DNA from: Nocardia sp. NBC_01503
Lineage (GTDB): Bacteria; Actinomycetota; Actinomycetes; Mycobacteriales; Mycobacteriaceae
Reading direction: 5' to 3'
Assembly (NCBI RefSeq): GCF_036327755.1
Contig: NZ_CP109596.1
Coordinates: 4,340,001 to 4,404,000, forward strand
DNA: 64,000 nucleotides
Made by a program: the position numbers and the translations under genes
In this document: piece after piece, positions 1 through 9,381 of the stretch
Position numbering within the stretch: the first letter of the stretch is position 1
Layout: each line of letters opens with the position of its first letter
Notes under the pieces: generated by a model
The model's input: the letters and a program-made list of their open reading frames with translations, nothing else
Databases searched by the model: none
Told to the model about the DNA's origin: nothing

Positions 1-32
1 CCCACCACCGTGAGCTGAGTGGCGAACGCCCC

Positions 33-1112
33 TCAGCCCTCGAGTTCGGCGAGCACGCTGAACTCGAGGGCGTCGGCGTCGGCGAGGAAGACCGGCTGGG
101 TGGTGTGCGCGCCGCGCACGCGCACCTCACCGCGCGGGCCGCCGTAACTGACCTGTGCCGCATGCCTTTCGATGAGATGTGGGTCCAGGCTGCGGGCCGT
201 CTCGGCGAGCGAGGCGAACAAAAGCATGCCCTCGTAACAGGATTCGCCGATATTGTTCAGCGCCGGAGCGTAACTGCCGAAGCGGCGGACGTAGCGACTA
301 CCGAAGTCCATCCCCTCCGGCGTGATCACGCTCTCGAAATAGCCTGAGGCGGTGTGCAATCCACGCGTGCTGTCCGGACCGCCCGCGTACAGGACATCCT
401 CGCCGATCATCATGGACAGCCGCAGCCGGCCGTCGTCCAGTCCGGCCCGCGCGAAGGCGCGATTGAAGGCAGCGCAGTCCGAGCCGACCATGAACAGCAG
501 CACGCCTTGTGCGGGGGAGTGGCGAATCAGCTCCAGTGCCCGGCCGAAGCGGCGACTGCCCAGCGGCAGATAGGCTTCGCCGACAATATCGATATCGGTG
601 GAGGCGGTGAATTCCCTTGTGGCACGCGCGGTCTCACGCGGCCACACATAGTCGTTGCCGATCACGCACCAGCGCCGGACGCCGAACTCCGCGCGCAGCC
701 AGCGCAGCGCCGGAAACAGCTGCTGATCCGGCGTCTCACCGACCATATAGACCCCGTCGGAGTCCTCACCGCCCTCGTAGAAGGTGGTGTACACGTACGG
801 AACTCGCCCCGCCGTACGCGGGGTGATGACCTTGCGGGCATTGGACAGATGCCACCCCACCACCCCGTCGACAGCGCCGCCATCCACCAATCGCCCGATC
901 TGCTCGGCCAATTGCGACAGCGGCGCACCGGAATCGATGGCATGCAGGCGCACCGGGCGATCCAGAATGCCGCCCATGGCATTGATGTCCTCGACCGCGA
1001 GGGTGGCGCACGCCTCCGAGGAAGGCCCGAACATACCCGCGGGACCACTCAGTGGAATGACCAGCGCGATATCGACCGTGGCTCGGTTATCGCGAGAATT
1101 GAAGTGGCCCAT
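33..1112 (-). CDS. Cytosolic AmiC/UrtA-like amide-type substrate-binding protein
   Basis: This 359-residue protein has the type I periplasmic-binding fold of ABC amide/branched amino acid receptors (Peripla_BP_5/6). It opens with a beta strand reading DIALVIPLSGPAGMFG and continues through two alternating alpha/beta lobes. There is no signal peptide or lipobox, so it should stay in the cytosol, like the amidase regulator AmiC, rather than feed an ABC importer. No permease or ATPase genes are adjacent. I chose the ATG at 1112, which has a GGAGA ribosome site, over a GTG at 1124. It is divergent from a MarR regulator 60 bp away. A ligand sensor role is inferred; a receptor delivered by a non-classical route remains possible. 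Confidence 0.75.
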   Translation of the reverse strand: MGHFNSRDNRATVDIALVIPLSGPAGMFGPSSEACATLAVEDINAMGGILDRPVRLHAIDSGAPLSQLAEQIGRLVDGGAVDGVVGWHLSNARKVITPRTAGRVPYVYTTFYEGGEDSDGVYMVGETPDQQLFPALRWLRAEFGVRRWCVIGNDYVWPRETARATREFTASTDIDIVGEAYLPLGSRRFGRALELIRHSPAQGVLLFMVGSDCAAFNRAFARAGLDDGRLRLSMMIGEDVLYAGGPDSTRGLHTASGYFESVITPEGMDFGSRYVRRFGSYAPALNNIGESCYEGMLLFASLAETARSLDPHLIERHAAQVSYGGPRGEVRVRGAHTTQPVFLADADALEFSVLAELEG

Positions 1113-1123
1113 GGAAATCTCCA

Positions 1124-1156
1124 CCGTATATTTCCATTTGAATCTTTACCATACGG
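1124..1156. promoter_or_regulatory. Inverted repeat between AmiC-like gene and MarR gene
   Basis: Perfect 6-bp arms CCGTAT (1124-1129) and ATACGG (1151-1156) flank 21 bp of AT-rich sequence in a shared divergent promoter region. The position suits an operator for the MarR protein encoded just to the right. The arms are short, so this is a candidate only. Confidence 0.35.
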
Positions 1157-1172
1157 CGTTGTATATAGTGCT

Positions 1173-1616
1173 GTGGTGGACGATAGCACTGCCCCGGCCG
1201 CGCTGGCGGAGTTGGCCCGACTGGTGCGCCTGGCATCACAGGAATTGGATCGGGCCATCGCGGCCTGTATCGGCGAATCCTCGGTCGGCCGCTGGCATGT
1301 GCTGACCGCGGTCGCCGATGGCGAAGGCCGCTCCATGTCGCAGCTCGCCGAGGCCACCCTGCTCACCGGTGCCAGTCTGACCCGATTGATAGACGCCATG
1401 ATCTCCGACAATCTGGTGCACCGCCGCGTCGACGATGCCGACCGCCGCCGGGTACTGGTCTTCCCGACCCGCCGCGGACTGGTGAGCTGTCAGGTCATGA
1501 CCAAGGCCGTTCACGAGAGCGGCCTGGACCTGCTCGCCACCGGTGCGCCCCGCCTGCCCAAGGCGCTCACCGCGCTCGTCGACCACCTGCGCGCGGCCGA
1601 ATCCGCGCACGTATGA
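1173..1616 (+). CDS. MarR-family transcriptional regulator
   Basis: About 147 residues with a MarR winged helix: SSVGRWHVLTAVADGEGRS leads into a recognition helix near LLTGASLTRLIDAM and a wing at HRRVDDADRRRVLVF. The DxRxxxV wing pattern is typical of the family. No upstream ATG lies in frame near the domain, so a GTG at 1173 or 1176 is the probable start. It is divergent from the cytosolic binding protein and probably controls that gene and itself in response to a small ligand. Confidence 0.8.
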   Translation: MVDDSTAPAALAELARLVRLASQELDRAIAACIGESSVGRWHVLTAVADGEGRSMSQLAEATLLTGASLTRLIDAMISDNLVHRRVDDADRRRVLVFPTRRGLVSCQVMTKAVHESGLDLLATGAPRLPKALTALVDHLRAAESAHV

Positions 1617-1738
1617 CGCCCCTGCGGCCATGACAACTGTCATGCCGGGGTCGTGATGGTTGGCAGATTCGATCGGGTCGCGATCTCCGTAGCGTTCTTC
1701 CCATAGCGCACAGCCGAAACAACAGGGGAGAGAACGCC

Positions 1739-2428
1739 ATGACCGCCATCGACACCACCGAGGCCGCTCCGCAGGCGGCACCACGTCCGGGCATTCGCGG
1801 CATGCTCGCACCGGTCGCCCGCGATATCGCGATTCCGATGGCCGCGTACTTCGGACTGCACTCGATGGGCTACTCCGATTTCACCGCACTGCTGGGCGGT
1901 GCCGTGGCCTCGGCCGCGATCGTGCTGATTCCCGCCGTCCGCGCCCGCAAACTCGATCCCATCGCCGCCATCGTGCTCATCGGCTTCGTCATCGGCCTGA
2001 TCGGCGCACTGATCAGCGGTGATCCGCGCATCATGATCGTGCGGGATTCGGTCGGCACCGCCGGCGTCGGCCTCGCCTTCCTGATCAGCGCCATTATCGG
2101 CAAACCGCTGACCTACGCGGCCATGCGCAAGGCCCTGGCCGGTGCCCCCGAACGCCTCGCCGAGATCGAAAACGCGTACCGGACCGATCCCGCCGTGCGC
2201 CGCACCCACCGGGGTATCGCAATGCTCTGGGGTGTGGGTCTTTCCGGCGAGGCCGTCCTCCGCGTCGTGCTCGCCTACCAGTTGCCGATCAGCACCATGG
2301 CGTGGTTGTCCAGCGTGCTCATGGTCGCCACCATCGGCTCGCTCATGGTGATCACCGCTCGCACGGTGAAGCGGATGCGTCAGGCCATGGCTCGATCCGC
2401 CGCCGCACAACACGTCGCCACCGCATAA
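1739..2428 (+). CDS. VC0807-like integral membrane protein
   Basis: 229 residues with about six hydrophobic segments, for example around residues 28-48, 55-75, 80-100 and 105-125, then a pair near 165-185 and 190-210. The cytosolic stretch between them contains RKALAGAPERLAEIENAY. This pattern resembles VC0807-family/DUF3159-like membrane proteins of unknown function, common in actinobacteria as single genes. No neighbour suggests a substrate. The gene ends 16 bp before a strong terminator, so it is probably monocistronic. Confidence 0.65.
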   Translation: MTAIDTTEAAPQAAPRPGIRGMLAPVARDIAIPMAAYFGLHSMGYSDFTALLGGAVASAAIVLIPAVRARKLDPIAAIVLIGFVIGLIGALISGDPRIMIVRDSVGTAGVGLAFLISAIIGKPLTYAAMRKALAGAPERLAEIENAYRTDPAVRRTHRGIAMLWGVGLSGEAVLRVVLAYQLPISTMAWLSSVLMVATIGSLMVITARTVKRMRQAMARSAAAQHVATA

Positions 2429-2443
2429 TTCGGCGCGGCGGAC

Positions 2444-2470
2444 AAGGCCCGGTCCCACGGACCGGGCCTT
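2444..2470 (+). terminator. Rho-independent terminator after VC0807-like gene
   Basis: A perfect 12-bp stem (2444-2455 with 2459-2470), loop CAC, is followed by CCGTTTTG. It ends the preceding membrane-protein transcript. Confidence 0.85.
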
Positions 2471-2543
2471 CCGTTTTGCCCGGGTCGCCACCGCCGATTC
2501 GGGTTACGCTCGCGAGAAGCGGCACAGAGGAGCGAAGACGACA

Positions 2544-3032
2544 ATGCTGTCGACAGGACCGATAACCCAGATCGCCTGGGTCGTCACGGATGTGGCGCGG
2601 AGCGAGGAATTTCTCGGGCGGATGCTCGGCGCGCAGGCTTGGACCCGCATGCCCGATGTGCACTTCGGACCCGAAACCTGCACCTATCGCGGCGCACCGG
2701 CGGACTTCACCGCGCACATCTCGCTCTCCTACAACGGTGACACCCAGTACGAGCTGATCCAGCCCGTCCGCGGCGCCTCCATCTACACCGAATTCCTCGA
2801 GCGCGGCGGCCCCGGACTGCATCACGTCTGCGTCGAGCCGCCGGACTTCGACGCCGCGTTGAAAGACGCTGCCGCGCAGGGCATCGACGTCGTACAGCAG
2901 GGCAACATGGGTGGGCAGATGCGCTTCGCCTACCTCGACGGCGCGGCGGCCGGGGTGCCGTATATCGAACTCGCCGAGGTCGGACCGAATATGCGAATGT
3001 TCTTCGAACAGATCAAGAAGGGGGCGCTGTGA
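2544..3032 (+). CDS. VOC-superfamily (glyoxalase-fold) protein
   Basis: 162 residues forming one vicinal-oxygen-chelate module pair. It begins with ITQIAWVVTDVARSEEFL, the usual first strand and helix, and has a later metal-site region near LHHVCVEPPDF, as in methylmalonyl-CoA epimerase and glyoxalase I relatives. The ATG follows a GAGGAG box. Its stop codon overlaps the GTG start of the FAD oxidoreductase by 4 bp, so the two proteins are translationally coupled and probably act on the same, unidentified substrate, perhaps a steroid or aromatic CoA intermediate. The substrate is not decided by sequence. Confidence 0.8.
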   Translation: MLSTGPITQIAWVVTDVARSEEFLGRMLGAQAWTRMPDVHFGPETCTYRGAPADFTAHISLSYNGDTQYELIQPVRGASIYTEFLERGGPGLHHVCVEPPDFDAALKDAAAQGIDVVQQGNMGGQMRFAYLDGAAAGVPYIELAEVGPNMRMFFEQIKKGAL

Positions 3033-4486
3033 GCACGAAGGTGCCGGAAGTCGTTGCGGTGGAGTCGGTTACCGAATGGTCCGGCGAATTCGAGGTGGTG
3101 GTGGCCGGATTCGGCATCGCGGGTGGCTGCGCGGCCGTGGAGGCGGCGTCGCGGGGCGCGCGAGTGCTGATCCTGGAGCGCGCCGCCGTGGCCGGCGGCA
3201 CCACCGCGCTGGCGGGCGGGCACTTCTACCTCGGCGGCGGCACCGCGGTGCAGCAGGCGACCGGCCAAGAGGATTCGGCCGACGAGATGTACAAATACCT
3301 GCTGTCGGTGGCGCGCGATCCGGAGCCGGACAAGATCCGCGCGTACTGCGACGGCAGTATCGAACACTTCGACTGGCTGGAGGGGCTCGGATTCCAATTC
3401 GAGCGCAGCTACTATCCGGAGAAGGCGGTCATTCAGCCCGGTACCGAGGGGCTGATGTACACCGGCAATGAGAAGGTCTGGCCATATCGTGACGCGGCCG
3501 TACCCGCACCGCGCGGGCATAAGGTGCCGGTGCCCGGAGATACCCAGGGTGCGGCACTGATTATCGAACTGCTGGTCAAGCGGGCCGCCGCGCTCGGCGT
3601 CGAGGTCCGGTACGAGACCGGGGTGACCGATCTGGTCGCCGACGCCGACGGCGGAATTGTCGGTGTGCGCTGGCGCAGACCGGGCGAAACCGGTGCGGTG
3701 AAAGCGAATTCGGTGGTGCTCGCCACCGGCGGCTTCGTCATGAACACCGAAATGGTGGCCGAGCATGTGCCCTGGCTGGCCGAGAAGCCGTTCGTACTGG
3801 GCACCACCTATGACGACGGCACCGGGCTGCGGCTCGGTGCGGCGGCCGGCGGTGCGACCCGGAATATGAACCAGGCGTTCGTCACCGCGCCGGTATACCC
3901 GCCGTCGACCCTGCTGACCGGACTCATCGTGAACCAGCAGGGTGAGCGCTTCGTCGCCGAGGACTCCTATCACGCGCGGACCTCCGCTTTCGTGCTCGAA
4001 CAGCCCGGCGCGGCAGCGTATTTGATCGTCGACTCCGAACATATGGAGCGGCCGATGTTCCCGCTCGCACCGTTCATCGACGGCTGGGAGACCGTGCGGG
4101 AGATGGCCGAGGCGCTCGGAATCCCTTATGCGGCACTGCAGGCCACCCTCGACCGGTACAACGAGCATGCCGCGCGCGGTGCGGATCCGGACTTCCACAA
4201 GTATCCGGACTGGCTGGCCCCGCAGGACACCGGCCCGTGGGCGGCCTTCGACCTGACCCTGGGCAAGGCGCTCTACGCGGGCTTCACCCTCGGCGGCCTG
4301 CGCACCTCCGTGGACGGAGAAGTCCTGCGCGACAACGGTTCACCCATCCCCGGCCTGTACGCGGCGGGTGCCACCGCATCGACCCTCGCCCAGGACGGCA
4401 AGGGCTATGCCAGTGGCACCCAGCTCGGTGCGGGCTCGTTCTTCGGCCGCCGCGCCGGAGCTCACGCCGCCAATCGCTCCAGCTGA
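3029..4486 (+). CDS. FAD-dependent oxidoreductase (KstD/fumarate-reductase flavoprotein type)
   Basis: 485 residues. An N-terminal Rossmann dinucleotide motif (VVVAGFGIAGGCAAVEAA, residues about 20-40) ends in the acidic ILERA strand. The C-terminal FAD-closing region GLYAAGATASTLAQDGKGY is typical of 3-ketosteroid delta1-dehydrogenase and fumarate-reductase-like flavoproteins. The length fits that family. It starts with GTG inside the stop region of the VOC gene (GTGA overlap), so it is co-translated with it. Its last 25 bp overlap the 3' end of the convergent DUF4132 gene. Steroid or aliphatic acid dehydrogenation is inferred. Confidence 0.8.
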   Translation: MSTKVPEVVAVESVTEWSGEFEVVVAGFGIAGGCAAVEAASRGARVLILERAAVAGGTTALAGGHFYLGGGTAVQQATGQEDSADEMYKYLLSVARDPEPDKIRAYCDGSIEHFDWLEGLGFQFERSYYPEKAVIQPGTEGLMYTGNEKVWPYRDAAVPAPRGHKVPVPGDTQGAALIIELLVKRAAALGVEVRYETGVTDLVADADGGIVGVRWRRPGETGAVKANSVVLATGGFVMNTEMVAEHVPWLAEKPFVLGTTYDDGTGLRLGAAAGGATRNMNQAFVTAPVYPPSTLLTGLIVNQQGERFVAEDSYHARTSAFVLEQPGAAAYLIVDSEHMERPMFPLAPFIDGWETVREMAEALGIPYAALQATLDRYNEHAARGADPDFHKYPDWLAPQDTGPWAAFDLTLGKALYAGFTLGGLRTSVDGEVLRDNGSPIPGLYAAGATASTLAQDGKGYASGTQLGAGSFFGRRAGAHAANRSS

Positions 4487-7059
4487 CGCAGTAGTTCGGA
4501 GGCGGTGAGGGCGTCGAGCTCGCCGAACCCATCGCCTCCGAAACGCACCCCGGTGATCACCTGTTCCTCGGCCTCATAGCTGTAGCCGCCGTGAATCCCG
4601 GGGGTCATGCTGACGGTCACCTCCCGGTTCACGCCGAAACTCCGCTGCAGCGAGGTGTAGCCCAGCTCCCAGCCGCGCTGCCGCAGACCGTAGAGCCTGC
4701 CGGTCGGCACCTTGCGATCGACGAAGCGCGGCAACACCTTCGAGGTCGCCTCCGCCGGGGTGAGCTGATACACCGCGCGCTCCAGCTGCTCGAACGGTTG
4801 CAGCAGTTCGTAATCGGCGAACACCTCCCGCCAGCGCTCCAGCTCCGCACCCAGGTGCACCGGATGCGCTATCCCGATCAGGGCGTCATCGGGTAGCTCG
4901 AGTCGCTCATCCTCGACATCGGCCAGGGTGCCGTCCTGATCGACCCGGAACGATCCGGTGACCGTGCCGTCGGCGGCGAAGGTCGCCCATACCAGCCGTC
5001 GCGCCAACTGACCGAGCACCGGATGATCGATGATCATGGCGCGATGTGCCGGAGTTCGCCAGCGCCGGCCATCCACCATGGCGGCCTCGAACCGGCGGAG
5101 CTGATCGGTGGTGACGGTCTTGAGCTCCTTCGCGAAATCACGATAGGACTGATAGGCGACCGGCGCGAGCTCGGGATCATCGGCCGCGGCGGGTTTGGGC
5201 ATACCGCGCACCGGCTTACCTCCGACCGAAATACTCGGCCGCAGTTCATGATCCAGGCCGATCTCGATCTGCCGGGGACCGTAGTCCAGCCGCAGCGTGC
5301 TCTCCGCGGACAGGCCCAGATGCGGAACCACCCGATCGGCCAGCTCCTCCTCAGCCAGGCCGAGTCGCTCGGCGATCGCGGCCACCTGGGCCTCGGCCTC
5401 GGTGCGCAGGCTCGCGTACTTGGTCTTCCCGGCAATGGTGTGCAGATGCATGAGCGCGATCTCGCCGCCGATGGCCGCCAGCACCCGCAGGCCCGTCACC
5501 GCCCTGGCCTGCCCGGATTTGCCCGGCCAGGCATTGATGAACGGAACCAGGCGGCGCACGGTGTCGTCATTGCCGGTCAGGGTGAGCATGTGCAGCACCC
5601 AGCCGTTCTTGACCGCCGGATAGGCCGCCAGGTGCCAGGCATCGAAGACGGCCCAGGTGAATTCGGCCAGCGAGACCGGATCGACGGCGGCGATCACCTC
5701 GGCCACATCGGGGTGGTCGCCCTGCGCGCCGGAGGCCAGCAGCATCGAAATGAACCGCGCCGCATCCGCATCCGGAAGTGCGGAGCGCACCTCACGCAAG
5801 CGGAGCTGCGGTAGGAGCTCGGGCACCAGCCATTTCGGCAGCCTGGGGCCCTTCTTGGGTCGCTCGGCCGTGAGCACGGGCGGAAGTTGCGCGGGCTCGG
5901 CCGTCGGCAGCCGCTTGGCGTTCTCCAGCAGTGGAAGTGCCTCGGCCACAGCGCATTCGGTGACCAACGCCGAGTACGAGACCGCGTGCAGGCGCAGTGT
6001 CCGGATCACCAGGGGCGTCGCCGATTCGGCGGCCTGCCGGGACAGCAGCCGCATGGCCCGGCGCGGATATCTGGCCGAGGCCCTGTCCAAGGCGGCGGCC
6101 ACATGTTTGTTCTCGATCCGATCCAGCAGCGCCTGATAGGCCGCATCGGTCGGAACATGAGCGAGCATCTCCGCCAGCACCTTGATGTCATCGGTCCAGT
6201 TATTGCCCGAGGCCCACTCGAACTGCTGCACGATCATCGGCACCACGGCCGGTCCGACCTGCGCCAGCATGCTGTATTTCTGCGCGTCCGGGCTGTACAG
6301 CGGCGGCCCCGAGACCTTCAGCAGGCGCTGGAACTGCTCCTCGGTCGTCAGGCACGAGGCGAGCATGGTCCGTGCCCGGCTGCGTGGTCCCCGCCCCTCG
6401 GCCGCCAGATCCGCCTCCAGCCAATCCTGTTGGTCGGGAAGCAGATACGTGCAGGCCAGCCGAGCCCACACCGTGCCCGGCTCGTCGCGCAGTTCCGAAA
6501 GGCGCCGCACCACAGCCCGATACTGCTCCTCCGATATGCCGGTGAGGTGCTCGCGCAGTCGCTGCGCCATGATGTCGAAGCTGATGAGGTTGGGGTCGTC
6601 GGGCTCGGCGTATCCCAGTTCGTCCAGCCAGACGCCCTGGATCGTCCTGTGGCTCTCCACTACGACGCGCCGGCGCCGCACCACGACCTCGGCGGCGAAG
6701 TCCGGTCCGTGCAGTTGAATCCAACTGTCCAGGAACAGATCCCGCATCTTCGCCCGTGTCTGCTGGTCACCACGGGATTGCTCGTAATCGGCCAGCGCCC
6801 AGATGACCGCCGCGGCGATCGGGGGCACCGGTGTCTCCGGCGCCCGGAGATATGCCCACGCGGCCGCGACGGTCTCATCGCCCAGCGGGGCCGACTTCAG
6901 CCTCTCCCATGTCCTCGGGCGGAACCGGGCAAGCAGATTCGCCAGCTCCGCCGTCGCATCAGACGTGATCTCCCGCGCCTTCGCCGCGTTCCGCCCCCGG
7001 AACGGTTCCGCCTTCGCCCACCACTCCGCCGGGACCTGCCAGGCGTCCTCACTCGTCAT
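4462..7059 (-). CDS. DUF4132 domain-containing protein
   Basis: An 865-residue soluble protein without signal or membrane segments. The C-terminal third matches the DUF4132 pattern: DDALIGIAHPVHLGAELERW, then FEQLERAVYQLTP, then LRQRGWELGYTSLQR with a glycine-rich GIHGGYSYE. The middle is helical and repeat-like (HEAT-type Leu/Ala-rich). Family members often sit near WGR/MolR-like proteins, and no biochemical function is established. The ATG at 7059 opens directly after a 150-bp spacer shared with the divergent peptidase gene. The 3' end overlaps the convergent FAD oxidoreductase by 25 bp. Confidence 0.8.
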   Translation of the reverse strand: MTSEDAWQVPAEWWAKAEPFRGRNAAKAREITSDATAELANLLARFRPRTWERLKSAPLGDETVAAAWAYLRAPETPVPPIAAAVIWALADYEQSRGDQQTRAKMRDLFLDSWIQLHGPDFAAEVVVRRRRVVVESHRTIQGVWLDELGYAEPDDPNLISFDIMAQRLREHLTGISEEQYRAVVRRLSELRDEPGTVWARLACTYLLPDQQDWLEADLAAEGRGPRSRARTMLASCLTTEEQFQRLLKVSGPPLYSPDAQKYSMLAQVGPAVVPMIVQQFEWASGNNWTDDIKVLAEMLAHVPTDAAYQALLDRIENKHVAAALDRASARYPRRAMRLLSRQAAESATPLVIRTLRLHAVSYSALVTECAVAEALPLLENAKRLPTAEPAQLPPVLTAERPKKGPRLPKWLVPELLPQLRLREVRSALPDADAARFISMLLASGAQGDHPDVAEVIAAVDPVSLAEFTWAVFDAWHLAAYPAVKNGWVLHMLTLTGNDDTVRRLVPFINAWPGKSGQARAVTGLRVLAAIGGEIALMHLHTIAGKTKYASLRTEAEAQVAAIAERLGLAEEELADRVVPHLGLSAESTLRLDYGPRQIEIGLDHELRPSISVGGKPVRGMPKPAAADDPELAPVAYQSYRDFAKELKTVTTDQLRRFEAAMVDGRRWRTPAHRAMIIDHPVLGQLARRLVWATFAADGTVTGSFRVDQDGTLADVEDERLELPDDALIGIAHPVHLGAELERWREVFADYELLQPFEQLERAVYQLTPAEATSKVLPRFVDRKVPTGRLYGLRQRGWELGYTSLQRSFGVNREVTVSMTPGIHGGYSYEAEEQVITGVRFGGDGFGELDALTASELLRQLERLAA

Positions 7060-7218
7060 ACTCGGCGATCATGCCGGGTCGCACCGACAGATTCGATTCC
7101 GCCGCGGACCCGCATCCCGACGGCTCGGTTTCGTCCGTGAATGTGTCGCCGGGGCGGGGTAATCTGCGCGTCGAGGCTTCGCCCGGGGCGAAGGCATGAT
7201 CATGAAACGGGGGTGTTC

Positions 7219-9336
7219 ATGGCTCGTGTGGGAACCGGATTCGGCTGGCGCGCCACGATAGTCGCGGTGGTCGCCATGGTCGTCACCGGATGTGGCGGGT
7301 CCGGCTCGTCTGGTGATCAATTCCAGTGGCTCGAGGAGTTGGACAGTCCCCGCGTGCAGTCCTGGGTCGCCGCGGAGAACGCCAAAACGCTGGGGGTGCT
7401 GGAGCAGGATCCGCACTACGCGGACAACCTCGCACAGGCCACCACGCTGGCCAACGCACCGGACAGATTGCCCGCACCGGAGTTCCGCGACGGGATGATC
7501 GGCAACTTCTGGCAGGACGGCGAGCATAAGCGCGGTATCTGGCGGGAGACCACCGTCGCCGATTACGAAGCACCGCAACCACGGTGGAAGACGGTCCTGG
7601 ATCTCGACGCGCTGGCCGCCGCGGAGGGCCGGAACTGGGTGTGGGAGGGCATGAACTGCGCCCCGAACCGCGGCACCCGCTGTCTGGTGAATCTCTCCGA
7701 GGGCGGCGAGGACGCGCTGACCGTACGCGAATTCGACCGTGGCACCGGGCAATTCGTACCGGGTGGCTTCACCCTCGAACGCGGGAAGCAGTACGTCGCC
7801 TGGGCGGACGATGACACGCTGCTGGTCTCGCGGGAATGGCAACCGGGGGAGAAGACAGCCTCCGGGTATCCGTACATCGTCAAGACCTGGCATCGCGGTG
7901 CACCCCTGGAACAGGCTGCCGAGGTGCTGCGCGGCGATCCGTCCGACGGCCTCGGCACCGCGCCGATCGTGCTGGACGGTGGTAATGGCCATCGGGTGAG
8001 CATGGTGGTGCGCCGCCCCTCCTTCTTCGAAGCCCAGTTCAACCTGATCGTGAGCGGACAGCCGGTGCGGCTGGCGCTGCCGCCGAAATCCGAACTCGAG
8101 GGCATGGTCGGCAATCGGGTGCTGGTCGCGCCGCGCGACGATTGGACCGTCGGCGGTACCACCTTCCGATCCGGTTCGCTCATCTCCCTCGACGCCGATG
8201 AGCTGGCCCGGCATCCGGATGCGCCACGCCCCACCGTGTTGTACACCCCCGGTCCGCAGGAGGCGTTCCAATCGGTCATGACCACGCGCGGGCATGCCGT
8301 GGTGACCTCGCTGTACGACGTGAAGGGGCGCGCGACGGTCTATACCCCGCAGCCCGACGGCACCTGGACCGGTGCGCCGGTGCCGCTGCCGGACAATGCC
8401 TCCGTCTACGCGGTGGACGCGGATTCGCATGGTGAGACCGCGTACCTGTCGGTCACCGCACTGCTCACACCCTCCACCCTGTGGAGCCTCGATGTCGCGG
8501 ACGGGCGGCTGGTGGCGGTGAAATCCGCACCGGCACGGTTCGATTCGTCGCGATTCGTGGTGGAGCAGTTGAAGGCCGACTCGGCGGACGGCACCAAGGT
8601 GCCGTACTTCATCGTGCACGCGGCCGATATGAAGTACGACGGCAGCACCCCGACCATCGTGTACGCGTACGGCGGATTCGGGACCTCCTCCACACCCGGA
8701 TACAACGGGCTGCTGGGCAAGTCGTGGCTGGAGCAGGGCGGCGCGTATGTCATCGCCAATATTCGCGGTGGCGGCGAGTACGGTCCGGCCTGGCACGAGG
8801 CCGCGCTGAAAACCAAGCGGCAGAAGGCTTTCGACGATTTCACCGCGGTGGCCGCCGATCTCATCGCACGCGATATCAGCACACCGCGGCATCTGGGCAT
8901 ACAGGGCGGTTCCAATGGCGGGCTGCTCATGGGCGTGGAGTTCACCCAGCATCCGGAGCTGTGGAACGCGGTGGATATCCAAGTGCCGCTGCTGGATATG
9001 GAGCGATACGAGAAGATAGCGGCGGGCGCGTCCTGGGTGGGTGAGTACGGCTCCATGTCGGTGCCCGATGAACGCGACTTCCTCGAATCCATCTCGCCCT
9101 ACGCGCGTTTGAGGTCGGGCGTGAAGTATCCGGAGCCGTTCGTGTGGACGACCACCAAGGATGATCGGGTCGGGCCACAGCACGCGCGCAAATTCGCCGC
9201 TCGACTATCCGCGCTCGATGACCCGTACTTCTTCTACGAGGCCCCCCAGGGCGGGCACGGCGCCGGGGCCGATAACGACGAGAAGGCGCACACCAACGCG
9301 CTCGAGTACACCTACTTCATGCGCCAGCTCATGTAA
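7219..9336 (+). CDS. Prolyl oligopeptidase family lipoprotein peptidase (S9A)
   Basis: A 705-residue S9 serine peptidase. The N-terminus has a lipoprotein signal whose lipobox is VTGC (Cys25), followed by a Gly/Ser linker, so the enzyme should be anchored outside the cytoplasmic membrane. Residues about 30-420 form the beta-propeller. The hydrolase domain has the nucleophile in GGSNGGLLMG, an aspartate in TTKDDRVGP and a histidine in GGHGAGAD. These three residues complete the triad. I start at ATG 7219 rather than 7141 because only that start places the signal peptide correctly. It presumably degrades short, proline-containing peptides; the exact specificity cannot be read. Confidence 0.88.
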   Translation: MARVGTGFGWRATIVAVVAMVVTGCGGSGSSGDQFQWLEELDSPRVQSWVAAENAKTLGVLEQDPHYADNLAQATTLANAPDRLPAPEFRDGMIGNFWQDGEHKRGIWRETTVADYEAPQPRWKTVLDLDALAAAEGRNWVWEGMNCAPNRGTRCLVNLSEGGEDALTVREFDRGTGQFVPGGFTLERGKQYVAWADDDTLLVSREWQPGEKTASGYPYIVKTWHRGAPLEQAAEVLRGDPSDGLGTAPIVLDGGNGHRVSMVVRRPSFFEAQFNLIVSGQPVRLALPPKSELEGMVGNRVLVAPRDDWTVGGTTFRSGSLISLDADELARHPDAPRPTVLYTPGPQEAFQSVMTTRGHAVVTSLYDVKGRATVYTPQPDGTWTGAPVPLPDNASVYAVDADSHGETAYLSVTALLTPSTLWSLDVADGRLVAVKSAPARFDSSRFVVEQLKADSADGTKVPYFIVHAADMKYDGSTPTIVYAYGGFGTSSTPGYNGLLGKSWLEQGGAYVIANIRGGGEYGPAWHEAALKTKRQKAFDDFTAVAADLIARDISTPRHLGIQGGSNGGLLMGVEFTQHPELWNAVDIQVPLLDMERYEKIAAGASWVGEYGSMSVPDERDFLESISPYARLRSGVKYPEPFVWTTTKDDRVGPQHARKFAARLSALDDPYFFYEAPQGGHGAGADNDEKAHTNALEYTYFMRQLM

Positions 9337-9381
9337 GGGGGAAAGGGTTGGGCCACAACAGGTCCGGGTGGCAAACCCGGC

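Noticed and set aside
33..1112. Part of an ABC urea/amino-acid importer operon
   Set aside because: No signal peptide, permease or ATPase genes are adjacent.
7069..9183. Long open frame antisense to the prolyl oligopeptidase
   Set aside because: A high-GC shadow frame with no family resemblance; the + strand peptidase has a complete catalytic triad.
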